Source: Sequoia sempervirens
Taxonomy: Eukaryota > Streptophyta > Pinopsida > Cupressales > Cupressaceae
NCBI GenBank assembly: GCA_007258455.2
Contig: VDFB02321250.1
Span: forward strand, 62,001 to 126,000
DNA length: 64,000 bases
Reading direction: 5' to 3'
Part shown: positions 21,171 to 34,346 of the stretch, one piece after another
Numbering within the stretch: position 1 is the stretch's first letter
Layout: each line of letters starts with the position of its first letter
Notes under the pieces: model-generated
The model's database searches: none
Told to the model about the DNA's origin: nothing
What the model saw: only the letters and a program-made list of their open reading frames with translations
Made by a program: the position numbers and the translations under genes

Positions 21171-21861
21171 CTAATAGTTAATAATCAATATATATATCGT
21201 GGCAGTATCAGAAAATTTATGTGTTGAAACTATAGCATAGGTTATAATCATTAGTGCATCACCTCCTAGGATAACATCTTTTCAATTTTAGTTATCTTTT
21301 ATCCCTTTTGCTCAAAAGGGATAGAGGGAGATAGAGGAGGGAAGGAGGGCGATAGGGATTAGTAAGGTTGGAGGGAGAGAAAGGGAAGGAGGGATATCAG
21401 TATTGATAGTGTGGGAGGGAGAGATGGAGAGAGAAAAAGAGGGAAGGAGGGAGATAGAGAGAGGTAGGATAGGAGGAATAGGTATAGAGAGAGTTAGGGA
21501 AGAAGGGGTAGGTATACATAGAGATAGGGAGGGAGGAGTAAGTGGAGAGAGTTTGTGTGTCTGTGTGTTAGGGAGAGAGGGAGGGATAAGTGGAGGGAGA
21601 GATAAAGGGAAGGAGGGAGACATGGAGTGGTAGGGTGAGAGGAATAGAGGGAGGGTGAGAAAGAGGGAAAGAGGGAGATAGGGATTAGTAAGGTTGGAGG
21701 GAGAGAAAGGGAAGGAGGGATATTGGGATTGCACCAATATATATATTGATTATTAACTATTAGAAAATTTATGTGTTGAAACTATAGCACAGGTTATAAT
21801 CATTGGTGCATCACCTCCTAAGATAACATTTTTTCAATTTTAGTTATCATTTATCCCTTTT
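21171..21861. repeat. Purine-rich block flanked by nested inverted and direct repeats
   Basis: A perfect 26-bp inverted repeat (21171-21196 and 21738-21763) encloses a G/A-rich tract (about 21311-21726, GGGAGAG-type words). About 100-bp direct repeats (21210-21309 and 21762-21861) flank the tract with only a few mismatches. Inside the tract a ~48-bp segment is duplicated (about 21351-21398 and 21678-21725). The long open frames on both strands here are products of low-complexity sequence, not genes. Confidence 0.85.
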
Positions 21862-21923
21862 TTCTCATCAAATCATTAGTTTATAGGAGGTTCATCAAGG
21901 GAACTATCCCTCTCTAGAGGTTC

Positions 21924-23487
21924 TATTGAAATGCACAAGACAACTAAGAGGGGGTGTGAATCAGTTATACCTTAAAACTTCAAAACCCTCATTAATGTTC
22001 AGATCCACATTCATTCATTAAACCCTTAAGTCTGTTACGATGAATTAACATGAAAAACAAATAACAAAAACTGAAATAACTTAACACCATACACAAGAGA
22101 ACACCAAATTTATGTGGAAAACCCAAGAAGGGAAAAACCACGGCGAGGATTAGCTCACAATATAAGTAATATCAATATTGAATACAATAGGGCTCACTGT
22201 CACAAAGAAGAAAGGCTCACTGCTGCTATAAAAAAGGAGATAGAGAAGGAATGTTACACAGAGAAAAACATCAACTCAATGCAACAAAAAGTTCACCACA
22301 ATGACATCAACACCTTCACAGTCTGATTGAAAACTGTAGCCACTTTATGCTCATTGCATCCAATACACTAACACATGAAAGCTCACACTACACAACTCAA
22401 TTTCGTACTCTAACGCATTGCACTTCACATCATTCACATCTCACTTATCTTAACATCCTTCAACTCAACTCATACTTATATCGTCTTCAACCTTGAAACC
22501 CTCTCCAAGGTCAGTATGCACCTCAAATGTGCAAAGTCGATGCCAAAACACTTCCGTGGTGGATAGAAGTGAATGCAGACCACATCAAAACTTAATTGGG
22601 ACCCAAATCAACAACACCACTCAACCACACACTACCACAAATGATATAAATATCCTTCGCATTTAATGTAAACACCAAGTCGGTCATTACCCATGCAAAC
22701 ATCAATAAAATTTTAAGTACACTTCCTCAAACCAAGGGACGACTTGCAAACCACACGCCACACTTGAACATGATCTAGAATATTCCTTAGCCATCTTGAA
22801 ATCCAAAAAAATCCTTCGTAGCAACTCACCTAAAGAATGTACAAATGTGCACACTCAAACAACTCTGCCATACACTGTTACTTGAAAAACCATCTTTCGA
22901 AGCACCAAACCTTAAACCCTCTTGATTGAGGTGACTACCAACACCATCGACACACCTTTAGAATTGCAAGACCTAAAACATAACTACGGAGAAATGCGGA
23001 GTAGAAACATTTCTCCCAGACACCTCTACAATACACAGTCACACACTGGTGAACACAACTTCTTTTGTACAACAATCTAGCATACCAACTCTTGAATATA
23101 ACACCTCTGAACATCTTTCACCAACATATCTGAATCACACATGCGAATCTTCAACCTAGAAGAAATGCATAGCAAAACCAAAGCACAACTCTGTCACCTA
23201 GAACACCACTGCAACACCTGTTTCCTCTTTTTATCAAATTTTCTCAAAAGCACTTGTAAACCAGGCACCAAAGACACATAATCATCATCTTCAGCACTTC
23301 CACAAACATATTTAGAAGCTTATCAAAGAAATACTAGAGGTTGACATTAGTAGCTTTACTAATGACATAATGCAACTAATCAAAGCATCAATTGCTCTCA
23401 CTCTTGCCACAATCTCAACTATAGACATCAACGACAACAAAGGCTTGTTGACATCAATGACAACACCAACTATTTATACTTGCAACA
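21924..23487 (-). repeat. Copia H 3' LTR
   Basis: 1564 bp, from TATTGAAATGC (TG mutated to TA at the outer end) to TTGCAACA next to the PPT. It shares long stretches with 28129-29599. It carries the GTGGAAAACCC...AAAAACCAC motif at 22114-22141 (GTGG/CCAC pairing), as seen in other copia LTRs. Confidence 0.93.
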
Positions 23488-23502
23488 ATCTCCCCCTTTG
23501 TC
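23488..23502 (-). other. Copia H polypurine tract
   Basis: The minus strand reads GACAAAGGGGGAGAT, followed at once by TGTTGCAAG, the LTR start. Confidence 0.88.
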
Positions 23503-24013
23503 ATTGATGGAAACACATGATATGAAAAACCATCAAAGACACAATAGCTCCAAATACCAACACTCTACAACCCTTTACATTACTTCTCCCCTTGAATAAA
23601 TTATCTTTTACACATTGTTCTCTCCTCCTTTGACATTACTTTTCATGACTCTCTCTCTACAACCCTTTACATTACTTGTTCTCTCCTCCTTTGACATTGT
23701 TCTATCTCTCTCTCTCCATTTTACATCAATGGCAAAGGACATAATGTTTGTATTGTTTATTCTCTTCCTTTGACATTAGACAACCTGCTTACTACTGCAA
23801 CTTCTTTCCTTTACTACTCTAAATACTCCCCCTTAGGAGCACACACCAAACTGCACCATATCAACAACCACTACATAATGACAACACACACTCTTTTGAC
23901 TGCAACAATAAGCAATGCCACTACCTACTCCTCCTGAGAGGTAGCCACCAACATCAGTCTAGAATATAGAATGAACCTTGAGATCCATTGGACTGATGCA
24001 TCTCCTTATGCAT
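23503..24013 (-). other. Copia H untranslated region between pol and PPT
   Basis: About 510 bp without coding potential. On the plus strand it is pyrimidine-rich. The words CTACAACCCTTTACATTACTT and TTCTCTCCTCCTTTGACATT are each repeated within about 23565-23700, a local duplication. Confidence 0.6.
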
Positions 24014-27000
24014 CTAGTTCAAAGAAGGAGGGGCAATAACCCCCAACTTCTCTCGAAGATACTCAAAAGTATCCTTAGGAAGAGCCTTAGTGAATATATT
24101 AGCAATCTGATCCTTTGTAGGCACATATTCAAGCTTCACTTCATTCTCCACAACCTTCTCTCTCAATAAGTGATATCTGATTGCAATATGTTTTGTCATT
24201 GAATGCATCATTAGATTATTTAAAATGTTTATTACACTTGTATTGTCACAAAAGATAGAAATAGGCTCATCATACACCACTGATATCCTTCATTGTTTTT
24301 CTCATCCACAAAACTTGTGTGCAACAAGATGTTGCAATGTACTTAGCCTCTGTAGTAGATAAAGAAACTAAATCTTGTTTCTTATTTAGCCATGATACCA
24401 ATCTACATCCAAGAAAGAATGCACAACCACTTGTACTTTTTTTGTCATCAACACAACCGAACCAATCTACATCTGTGTAAGCATACAAAGTGAAGTTAGT
24501 ATCCTTAAGATACAACAAGCCATGATCCAGAGTGCCCTTTAAATATCTGAATATCCTCTTTACTACTACAACATGTGACTCTCTAGGATCTTGAAATCTT
24601 GCCACAAGATAAACTGCATGCATGATATCCGGTCCAGTAGCAGTTAGATATAACAGTCCACCAATCATTGATTTGTACTTGTTTTGATAAGCCTTAGGGG
24701 ATTCATCATTCTTTCTTAGCTTGCAACCAATAACCATAGGAGTACATACTATTTTAGAGTATTCCATCCCAAACTTCTTCAACATCTCTTTGACATACTT
24801 TGATTGTGAGATGAATATAACTTTGTTTGATTAATTGATTTGTAGCCCAAGGAAGAAATTCATCTCCCCAAACATATACATTTCAAACTCTTTCTGCATT
24901 TCTTTTGCAAACTTCTTGCACATAGCTTTATTGCCTCCAAAAATTATGTCATCAACATACACAAATACAATCAAGATTTGATCTTTTTCAACTTTAAAGT
25001 AAAGATTACTGACTATCTATGGTATCTTTTTCAAATCCTTGTATCAAATAATTATCCAACCTTGCATACCAAGCTTTGGGAGATTGCTTCAATCCATACA
25101 ATGCCTTCTTCAATTTGCAGACCATATTAGGTTTATCTGATAACTAAAATCCTTTCGGTTGTTCCATGTATACTTCTTCCAATTCTCCATTCAAGAAAGT
25201 AGACTTCACATCCAGCTGATAAACTTTGCAATCCTTGTGTGTTGTAAAAGCCAAAAATATCTTGATAGCTTCCATTCTTGTCACCAGAGTAAATGTCTCC
25301 TCAAAATCTATTCTTTCAACTTGTGAATAACCTTTACACACAAAATTTGCTTTGTTCCTTACCACTTCTACATTTTCATTCAGTTTGTTTTTGAACACCC
25401 ACTTAGATCCAATTATGTTCTTGTTTGTAGGTCTTGGGACAAGTTCCCAAGTCTGATTCTTCTTAATATGCAATAGTTCTTCTTCCATAGCCTTTATCCA
25501 ATGTTCATCTTTGCATGCCTCAATCACTGTTTTAGGTTCAACTTCAGAAAGTAAACACAAATTTACCTCTTCTTCAACAACTTTCCTTCTTGTCAGTACA
25601 CCTTTGCTTTTGTCTCCAATGATATGTTATTTAAAATGATTCCTCTGCACATACTTAGGAGTTCTTGAGGTCTTTTCCAGAACTTCTTCCTCTTCTTCAA
25701 ATTGTACTTCCTTTTCCTTAGCTTTTTCTTTTTCTCTGCAATCAGGCTCATCTGATTCATGTCCATCTGTCACCACTAAGTTCCAAAAATCTTCATCAAC
25801 CTTGACACTTGCACTCTCAACAATATTTCTTAGTCTCTTGTTGTAGCATCAATAGGATTTGCTTTTAGTAGAATATCCAAAGAATATTCCTTCATTAGAC
25901 CTTGCATCAAACTTTCCAAAATTTTCTTCATCTCTTTTGATGTAACATTTGCTTCCAAACACTTTGAAGTATTTGATAGTAGGTATCCTTCCATACCATA
26001 ACTCATAGGGAGTCTTTGTGTTGTTTATTTTTGCTTGAAATCTATTAAGTATGTAGAAAACAATATGAATTGCTTCTCTCCAGTATACTTTTGGTAGATT
26101 AGCTTCTTTCAGCATAGTCCTTGCAACTTCTTGAACAGTTCTATTTTTTCTTTCAACCACTCCATTTTTTTGAGGAGTCATAGGGGTAGAAAAGTGCCTC
26201 TTTATTCCATGATTCTCACAAAACGTGTCAAATTCATTGGAGGTGAACTCTCCACCTCTTTCAAACATCAAACACTTGTTCTTCATATCCATCTCATTCT
26301 CAACCATAACTTTAAATGCTTTGAGTCTATCTCGAGATTCAAAATTTTCTTTAAGAAAAGTAACCCATGTCATTCTTCAATAATCATCAATGAAAAGCAT
26401 GAAATACCTGTCACATTGAAGAATTCTTATTCTTATAGGACCATAAAGATCTATATGCACCAACTCTAGTAATCTGGTAGAAATTTGTTCTTTTCCTTTT
26501 AAACTTCTCCTTGTTTTCTTTCCAATCTGACACTCCTTGCAGACATCATTGATAGGATTTGTAATCTTTAGCAGATCTCTTACTGCTTGAACTTAACCAA
26601 TTCTTACCAAATTATCAAAATTAATGTGACACATCCTCTTGTGTCATAACCAACTTTCATAAACTGAGTCATAAAGCAATGACCATCAACACCCTTAAGT
26701 TGATAAACATTTCCATTTGTTCCTCTTCTAGCAACAATCATAGTTCCAAACCCTTTTTTGATCTCACATCCATCATCCTTAAACATAAGATTGTATCTTT
26801 TGCTACACATTTGTCCAACACTCAAAAGGTTATGTCTTAAACCTTTAACGTAGTAAACATCTTCAGTATCATGCTTTCCATCAAAAGTGATTGAACCTAT
26901 TCCACATATCTTAGCACCTGAATCATCACCAAATCCAACAAGTCCTCCACCATACTTTTCGAGTTTAAAAAACTTACTCTTGTCTCCATTCATATGATTA

Positions 27001-28070
27001 GAACAACCACTGTCAATGATCCTATAGTTATTTTCATATCTAGCATGAAAAATAGATACCAAAGTACCTTCAGTCTTATCCTTTCTCTCTGGAGGGCATT
27101 CCTTCACACATCTTTTAGAATTAACAAAAACATATTCATCTTTTGTAGCCATGAATAAGCATTCATTATCATCATCTCCATAAGCAGATTCATCATCAAA
27201 AATACTTGCATCCTCTCTAACATAATTGCTTTTCTTGATCATCTTACCTTTGGTCTCCTTATTTTTGTCATTCACAACTTTGTTTAGACATCTTGAAGCA
27301 TAATGACCTATCTTTCCACAAATGAAAAAATTGAAAGGCAACTTACCTCTGTACTTACCAGTACCTCTTCTCATTCTTCTTACAAAGTTAGCTTCCACAT
27401 CATCAATATCTTCCTGATCCAGTTCTTTAGTCTTTTCTGTTTTTGCAACCTTAAAAGAAGTCTCAACTTTTGCACCATTAATGGACCAAATTCTCTCATT
27501 TCAAACGCAATTAAAGATCTATACAATTGATCTCTAGAATAATGATCTAGATTTTCAAATTCCTCAATAGCAGAAACTTTGTGATCGTAAGATTTAGGTA
27601 GGGTTCTAATAATTTTCTTTTCTATTTTTTATTCCTTGAATTTACCTCCAAGACCTTTGATGGCGCTGACCACTTCATCTACCCTCTACATGTAGCTTTT
27701 AATGTTTTCATCTTCAGACATTCACAAGTTCTCAAATGTGGTCTTTAAATTCTGCATCTTAGCTTGTTTGACAATAGCATCTCCTTCATAAATAATTTCC
27801 AATTTTTCCCAAATTTCTTTACTAGTTTTTAGATTCATAAATTTCACCAATTTAGAATTTATAAAACTACTCAAGAGAGCATACCTTGCTTTATTATTGG
27901 TTTCATAGGCTTTGAGTTCAATTTCAGTTCTCGGACCATTTTCAGGCATATTGTATCCATCCTTAACTGATTTCCAGATATCATATCCCAGATATTCCAA
28001 AAATCCTTCCATCCTTGTCTTCCAAAATACAGTCTGTTCCATCAAACATAGGGATCTCCTTGTGCACCAT
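24014..28070 (-). pseudogene. Copia H gag-pol polyprotein, lightly broken
   Basis: Minus strand, ATG at 28070 (MVHKEIPMFDGTD), then a frameshift within about 40 bases into the gag UBN2-type domain (28045-27722). The zinc knuckle near 27310-27345 reads FFICGKIGHYASRC, its first Cys replaced by Phe. Protease IIDSGCSNHM lies near 27000-27030. The pre-integrase region (LRHNLLSVGQM) is near 26800-26850. Integrase core is 26373-25849 (FERGGEF where SDxGGEF is usual, then TPQKNGVVERKNRT). RT begins by 25560 ([15 protein letters not shown]), has YVDD at 24959-24948, and an in-frame stop after LGLQIN. RT tail and RNase H cover 24785-24014 (DKKSTSGCAFFLGC; TKDQIANIFTKALPKD), ending at TAG 24014-24016. 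This is the standard copia order, with INT before RT. It is non-functional as read. Confidence 0.93.
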
Positions 28071-28110
28071 CCCAGATCTACCTTAAGTTGTTAAGCTTTT
28101 CTCCAAAGAA

Positions 28111-28126
28111 CCTTGCTCTAATACCA
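28111..28126 (-). other. Copia H primer-binding site
   Basis: The minus strand reads TGGTATTAGAGCAAGG, two bases after the 5' LTR end (..TTTCAACA). It differs by one transition from the usual TGGTATCAGAGC complement of initiator Met tRNA. Confidence 0.88.
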
Positions 28127-28128
28127 AT

Positions 28129-29599
28129 TGTTGAAATGCACTAGACAACTGAGAGGGGGGGTGAATCAATTATACCTTAAAACTTCAAAACCCTCATTAA
28201 CATTTAGATCCACATTCATTCATTAAACCCTTAAGTCTGTTATGATGAATTAGCATGAAAAACAAAAAACAAAAACTGAAACAACTTAACACCATACATA
28301 AGTGAACAGTAGATTTATGTGGAAAACCCAAGAAGGAATAAACCACAGTGAGGATTAGCTGACAATATAAGTAATATCAATACCAAATATAATAGGGCTC
28401 ACTGTCGAAGGGCTCATTACCAAAAGGCTCGCTCCCAGAATATAAAAGAAGATAGATAAGGAATGCTATATAGAGAAAATCATCTCAATGCAACAAAATA
28501 TCCACCACAATGACATCAACACCTTTGCAATCTGATTGAAGAATTGTAGCCACCTTTTGCTCACTACATCCAGTAAACTCACATACTTATACCATCTTCA
28601 ACCTTGAAATCCTCTCCAAGGTCAGCTATGCACCTCAAATGTGCAAATTCAAATTAGGTCGATGACAAAAAAATTCTATGGCAAATAGAAGTGAATGCAA
28701 ACCACATCAAAACTTAATTGGGACCCAAATCAACAACACCACTCAACCACACGTTGCCACAAACAATATTTATCCTTTGCATGTAGTGTAAACACCAAGT
28801 CAGTCGTTACCCATGCAAACACCATTAAAATTTTAAGTACATGCTTCCTCAAACCTAAGGATGACTTGCAAACCACACACCACGCTTAAACATGATATAT
28901 AATATTCCTCAACCATCTTGAAATCCAACAAAATCCTTCACGAATGTACAAATGTGTACACTCAAACAACTCTGTCATACACTGTTACTTGAAAAAACAT
29001 CTTTTGAAGCAACAAACCTCAAACCCTCTTGATTGAGGTGAACTACCAACACCATCAACACACCTTTAGAATTGTAGGACCTAAACCATAACTGTGGAGA
29101 AATGTGGAGCAAAAATATTTTTCCTAGACACCTCTGCAATACACAGTCAAACACTGGTGAACACAACTTCTTTTGTACAACAATCCAACATACCAACTCT
29201 TGAATATAACACCTCTGAACATCTCTCACCAACATATCCGAATCACACAGGAATATCTTCAACCTAGAAGAAATGCATAGAAAAACCAGAGCACAACTCT
29301 GCCACCTCATAACACCACTGCAACAAATTGTTTCCTATTTTTATCAAATTTCTCAAAAGAACTTGGAAACCAAGTACTAGAGACACATAATCATCATCTT
29401 CAACACTTCCAAAAACATAGACAAAAGCTTATCAAAGCAACACTAAAGGTTGACACCAATAGCTTTAATAATGATAACATAATGCAACTAATCAAAGCAT
29501 CAACTACTCCCACTCTTGCAACAATCCCAACTGTAGACATCAATGACAACACAAGCTTTTTGACATCAATGACAACACCAATTTCTCATACTTGCAACA
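28129..29599 (-). repeat. Copia H 5' LTR
   Basis: 1471 bp from TGTTGAAATG to TTGCAACA, shorter than the 3' LTR because of several indels (for instance the 3' copy has extra sequence near 22360-22470). An insertion-like GGGCTCATTACC stretch near 28410-28435 is present only here. Confidence 0.93.
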
Positions 29600-29604
29600 G
29601 GTTC

Positions 29605-32600
29605 ATCTTCACTATAAGCAACCCACAACTTGAAGATGATCCCATGTTTCACAGGATAGCTAAGTTTTACACTTAGTTAGGGCACAATCCTCGTGACAAC
29701 ACTTACAAGATTGGCACAAATTATGCAGAATAATATCCCATCCTACACTTCTATTTTCATAAACACAATACATTCATATTCAAACATCACTAGCACAAAA
29801 AATTCTATATCAATGGTTGTCCCTACCATGCACATGGTGACTACTACACCCATGGCCATGATGGCCCTCATCCTATTGGATTATCTTTTGGATTCTTAGG
29901 AAGGACTTTAGTACCTCCTTACCTCTAGGATCCCTTAATTTCATAACTACAACTCCACAAACCTCTATATATTTCATGCATACCATTGATCTATTTATCA
30001 ACCAACATATGCAAAATTTTGGCCAATTGTAGAGCCAACTCGCATCTATGACTAGTGCTTCCACTCACCCACTCATAACTACATATTATAGGAACAATCC
30101 TTCATCCTTGCACATTATAGCTACCCCCTTACCTACAAGATTTGAGGTGCCTAAGTTCAAGAAGTATATAAAAAAAGCAATCTTGAGACACACATTTCTA
30201 CATTCATTATTGTGTAGTGAATTTTTATTCTAGGATTCCTTGTTAGAAAATATATTCCTACAACCATTAAAAGACACCATGTTGGATTGGTTTTTCTCAC
30301 TTCTTGATAACTATTAACTTTGATAATTAACCATTTCTTTCATTTCTAGGAAAACACATTTGAATTACTTTACCAGACACTTCAGGAAAGGTTAGTCTTG
30401 TCCATTGCAAGCAAGGACAAGACAAAAAAGTTACTAATTTTATTTTTTATTACCAGTCTATCTTTTCTCAAATCCCATATGTGGGACCAAATTTTGATGT
30501 AAAAAGAGTAATCATAAAAAATTTACAACCAACACTATGAGATAAAATCCTTCTAATGAAATAAAACTATTGTTGGCCAAATTTTTCAAATCCTTACGAG
30601 ACTATCAACAATTCATGAGTCAATATGAAGGTTCTACCTCATCAACTCCTATTGATACCTAGGATGGTTCTTCTTCTTCACAAAATTATAAGAAAAAAAA
30701 TATTTTAAAAAACAACAACCATCATAAATAGTTCTCAAAATTCTAATGTGCCTATTGTAGTGCCTCAAAAGTGCAAACAATTCACTAAACTATTTAAGTC
30801 TATATAGCATCATGAAAAAATTGCTTAAGAACAATCTAATTCAACTTCTTCTCATTCGACCTCTTCCAACCAACCAACCCCTTCCAACTTCGTACAATCC
30901 AAAGGATTTTTTCCAATTCTTTTGAATACCTAGACACGTTACATATATCTTCACCACTTAATGCAAGACCGCATCAATTGGGTTCTATCCAAATTCTTGA
31001 TGAAATAAAAATTCAAGAAATTATACCACGAAGCCCAACCAAAACTTAAAAATTCATACTCACCCTTTTACCTCACATTATATTAATTTTTTATTGGGGT
31101 TGACCCTCCTCCTACTTTTGAATCTCCTCCGTTTAGTGATATGGTGATCATGGTGGATGTTTTCCCTTGATCATCTTGAGCACATGATATTACTACACCT
31201 GCCATATCTTTTTCTTCAAACGATATGTCAATTGGTATAAAGGATGGTCCTCTTTACATGCATCATCATTTCAACGAGAAAACCATTAATGGAGTTACTT
31301 TTGACCTTGTCAACAAGGTTAATATTATATCAAAGGAGATTATCTTTACTAACTAATTTCATAGAGATGCGTATGATGACTCCCAAGTCACTATATGCAC
31401 ACACGATGGCTTATCTCTCCCAACTATGGGTTATATCATTTTGTCAATCTAGGTTGGATCCAATTGTGTAGAATCCATCTTTTTTATAATCCTTGAATCC
31501 AACCTATTATGTGCAAATTTAAGTGCATTTCATAGCTAAATTCCATAGAAGCATTGGCTTCAGTAGTTCATAAATTTTTATTTTTTTCCCATGAAGGTGC
31601 AATGCACACTATCTAGCACACTAGATATTAACCACTTGTCTTTTATGGGATTTTTTTCTCTAGATTATTTCTATCCCACACCTCTAGGACCTTTGCAACC
31701 TTGTATCGATTTACTATTTAAATCTTATTCAAAATTCAAAGTGATTCATTCAGGGTTCTCTTCAACACCTTCTTCTTTACCCACATTTGCTTCCCCTTCG
31801 GTCACCTTATTAATGCAACATTCTTTTATCCCTATGCCTACCCCTTTTATATCTAAGGACAATCATGATATGTTGGGATGACCTCATAAGGTCTCACAAC
31901 CTCTAACAATGCCTTGTGTTACTCATGTTAGTACAATAGGCTAAGGAAAAGCACCCCATGTTGTAGAGATCTTCCCCATAATTTTTTCATCCTCCCATGC
32001 ATCATACCATTCCTAGACCTACCCTTCCGGTAGGAAATGAAAACCATTCAATCAAATGGGAACCATTCAATCAAAAGGGAACCATTTCATGCACCATTAG
32101 AACCTTGCTTTCTAGTGGTACTTCTTGTTCCTCTACCTACCTCTATGGAAAAAAGAGGAAAGGTACTCACAATGTAGGTTCCACCATGTGCACCCTAGGT
32201 CCCTCAACCTCTACCTATCAAGATTATTCCTCATATTTTAGATGTAAGGATAGCCTCACAATTGGATTAGAGAGATCATGTTTCCTTCCTACAGTTACAT
32301 CTAGGTTTTGCACCAACTAAACCAGCTTGTAAATGAACACAAGCATTGTCTACATGAAATGGCTTATGAGAAATATGTTATGGATATGTCTACTACCAAG
32401 AACCCTCTATTGATGTGACCACCTCCATAATTATTCATGACTCTTTCTACTTCTCCACCTTCTCATACAACTCTTGTAGTTCCTTTTGTCCCTCATCATG
32501 ATCTTGACAAGCCTCAACCCAAAAAGGTGTAGATCATATTGGCTCAAATTATGGACCCTCCTCTTATTCTAGATCTCCCAAAGATCCCTCCTTTCTCAAT

Positions 32601-34346
32601 GCCACTAAATATGCCTAACACAGCTATCATTTCCAATGTCATGCTAACCTCCCTTGTACCATTCCAATGCACCTACCCTCAAATTTTTCTAGATGTTCTT
32701 TGTCCTACCACTATATACATTGCTATCCCTCACCCACCCCCCAAGAGAAAACATGAACACTACCAAACTCCACCATACTAAAATAAAAAGTTAACCCACC
32801 TTCTCTAACACCTTTAAACCATTTTGTGTTTGTTCTCATCACATAAAAGTCCCAACTTCTTCTACTTATATCCCTACTCCCATTCAGGAGATTAGTATTG
32901 TTATCCCTCTTGTCATGTATTCTAATAGTGATTCACTAGCCTCTTATCCCGAGGAACACCAATTTTAATTTCCTTTGGGGATATTCCACTTATATCTTTG
33001 ATCTTTAGAAGATTGCTTACAATTTCCTCACATGAAGTTCAAGAAGACATTGTGCTTACAACTAATTTCTTAACTATTATTGTAGGCAAGACAACTTGTA
33101 ATTCTTTAATGGTACTTCCTCTACAAACTCGACCTCCATCCCTTATGATCAAGATTGGGAGACTGATGATCTATTTGAGAAAGATACTCAAATAAATACC
33201 TTTGTATAGATGTTTGTTTATTCTATGATCCCCACATAATTGCTTATTTATTTTTGTCAATATCCCTTGGAGGACCCATGATACCCTTATAAGTACTTGG
33301 ATACATGGTAGATGAAACGTTGTGAATTCCTCTATTTATATCATCAGTATTATATTTATCATAATTTTCTATTTTGAATTTTGGGGACAATACAAAGTGT
33401 TGAGGCATTTAGGCCTCTTCCATGTTGACCCAAAAATTTATTTAATTTAATATGCTCCTCTTCTTTTGTGATCATAATCGAACTAGACTTGGGGAATGAT
33501 GACTTTATATATTTCTCCTCTCATTATTCACATGATTATTATGTATTTATATTGACCCTGAGTTAATGGATCCCTTAGTGTGTGTTTGTGTAAGTGAAGT
33601 ATGTTTTATGTGACATCTCTACATTGTGTGATATCATTCTATGAGCATAATGTTACATGTTTCATGATGAAAAATCCTTGTTATTGTTTTATATATTAAG
33701 AATGTATTTATTCTACCTATGTTTCCTTAAAATAAGTTACATCATTGGTATCATAAAATTATTTTAATGGGTGCTCTCATTGTGCACAATTCAGTTTCCT
33801 AATTTCTAGAGAATTGATAATCTTTGTGCTTTATGCAGCTTGGTAGCATATGAGCCGCCTAACATAATTAAACTTGCTAGCCCATGGGTCCTCATATGTC
33901 CTACCCCTCTTCATGGTTAACCTACAATGCAAATTGTAGTTACCATGACCAATCAAAAGCATCATATGGACTCTAACATAATGCAACTTGCTAGTTGTAC
34001 CCCTCTAATCATCTTTTTCATGATCCTTTGATATTTTCATTTTTTATGATTGTTTATTTTTGTGTTTTTTGTGCACGAATGTCTTTTGTTCTTCCTATGT
34101 ATCTAGTGCATTTGATTAGTTAGTCTATTTTTCAACTAACATATTTATTTGTGAAATTATTGTACATTTTTTGCTTCATATGCAAGATATCTCAATTTTT
34201 TTGTAGGTATTCCTTTTGAGGGCATATTTACCTAGTTTGAAGATAATGGATCCTCTATGGTGTCCTTGGGTAAAATTTGTGATTTATATTTTACTTTACC
34301 ATGCATATTTGGTGTAGTTCATATGCTTGGTAAAGTGGGGACAAAA
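29605..34346 (+). pseudogene. Heavily decayed gypsy-like gag region and flank
   Basis: Plus-strand fragments resemble a Ty3/gypsy gag. LPTRFEVPKFKKY near 30130-30165 is followed by LLENIFLQPLKDTMLDWF near 30243-30290, in the style of the 'FpxSLxGxAldWf' capsid motif, then HLNYFTRHF. QFMSQYEGSTSS lies near 30610-30650. The rest is riddled with stops, and no protease, RT or integrase is seen. At 34331-34346, TAAAGTGGGGACAAAA could be a polypurine tract before a TGTAGTGTC LTR-like start. The low sequence quality makes the assignment tentative. Confidence 0.35.

Larger units (their letters stand above)
21919..29604 (-). mobile_element. Copia H: structurally complete copia retrotransposon with 5-bp TSD
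   Basis: The element occupies 21924-29599 on the minus strand, flanked by a perfect duplication GGTTC (21919-21923, 29600-29604). Order on the minus strand: 5' LTR 29599-28129, PBS 28126-28111, polyprotein 28070-24014, untranslated region, PPT 23502-23488, 3' LTR 23487-21924. LTRs of about 1.5 kb and a long purine PPT (GACAAAGGGGGAGAT) resemble SIRE/Maximus-type elements, but I see no envelope-like ORF. The polyprotein carries few stops and frameshifts, and the LTRs differ visibly by substitutions and indels. It is a middle-aged, inactive copy. Confidence 0.95.

Noticed and set aside
21312..21737. Long open frame on the minus strand rich in Ser, Pro and Leu (141 codons)
   Set aside because: It is a translation of a G/A-rich low-complexity tract; the opposite strand is open as well and no domain is present.
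23561..23720. Repeated CTACAACCC / CTCCTTTGACATT words considered as a short repeat array or CRISPR-like pattern
   Set aside because: Only two imperfect copies in a pyrimidine-rich LTR-element UTR of a plant; explained by local duplication.
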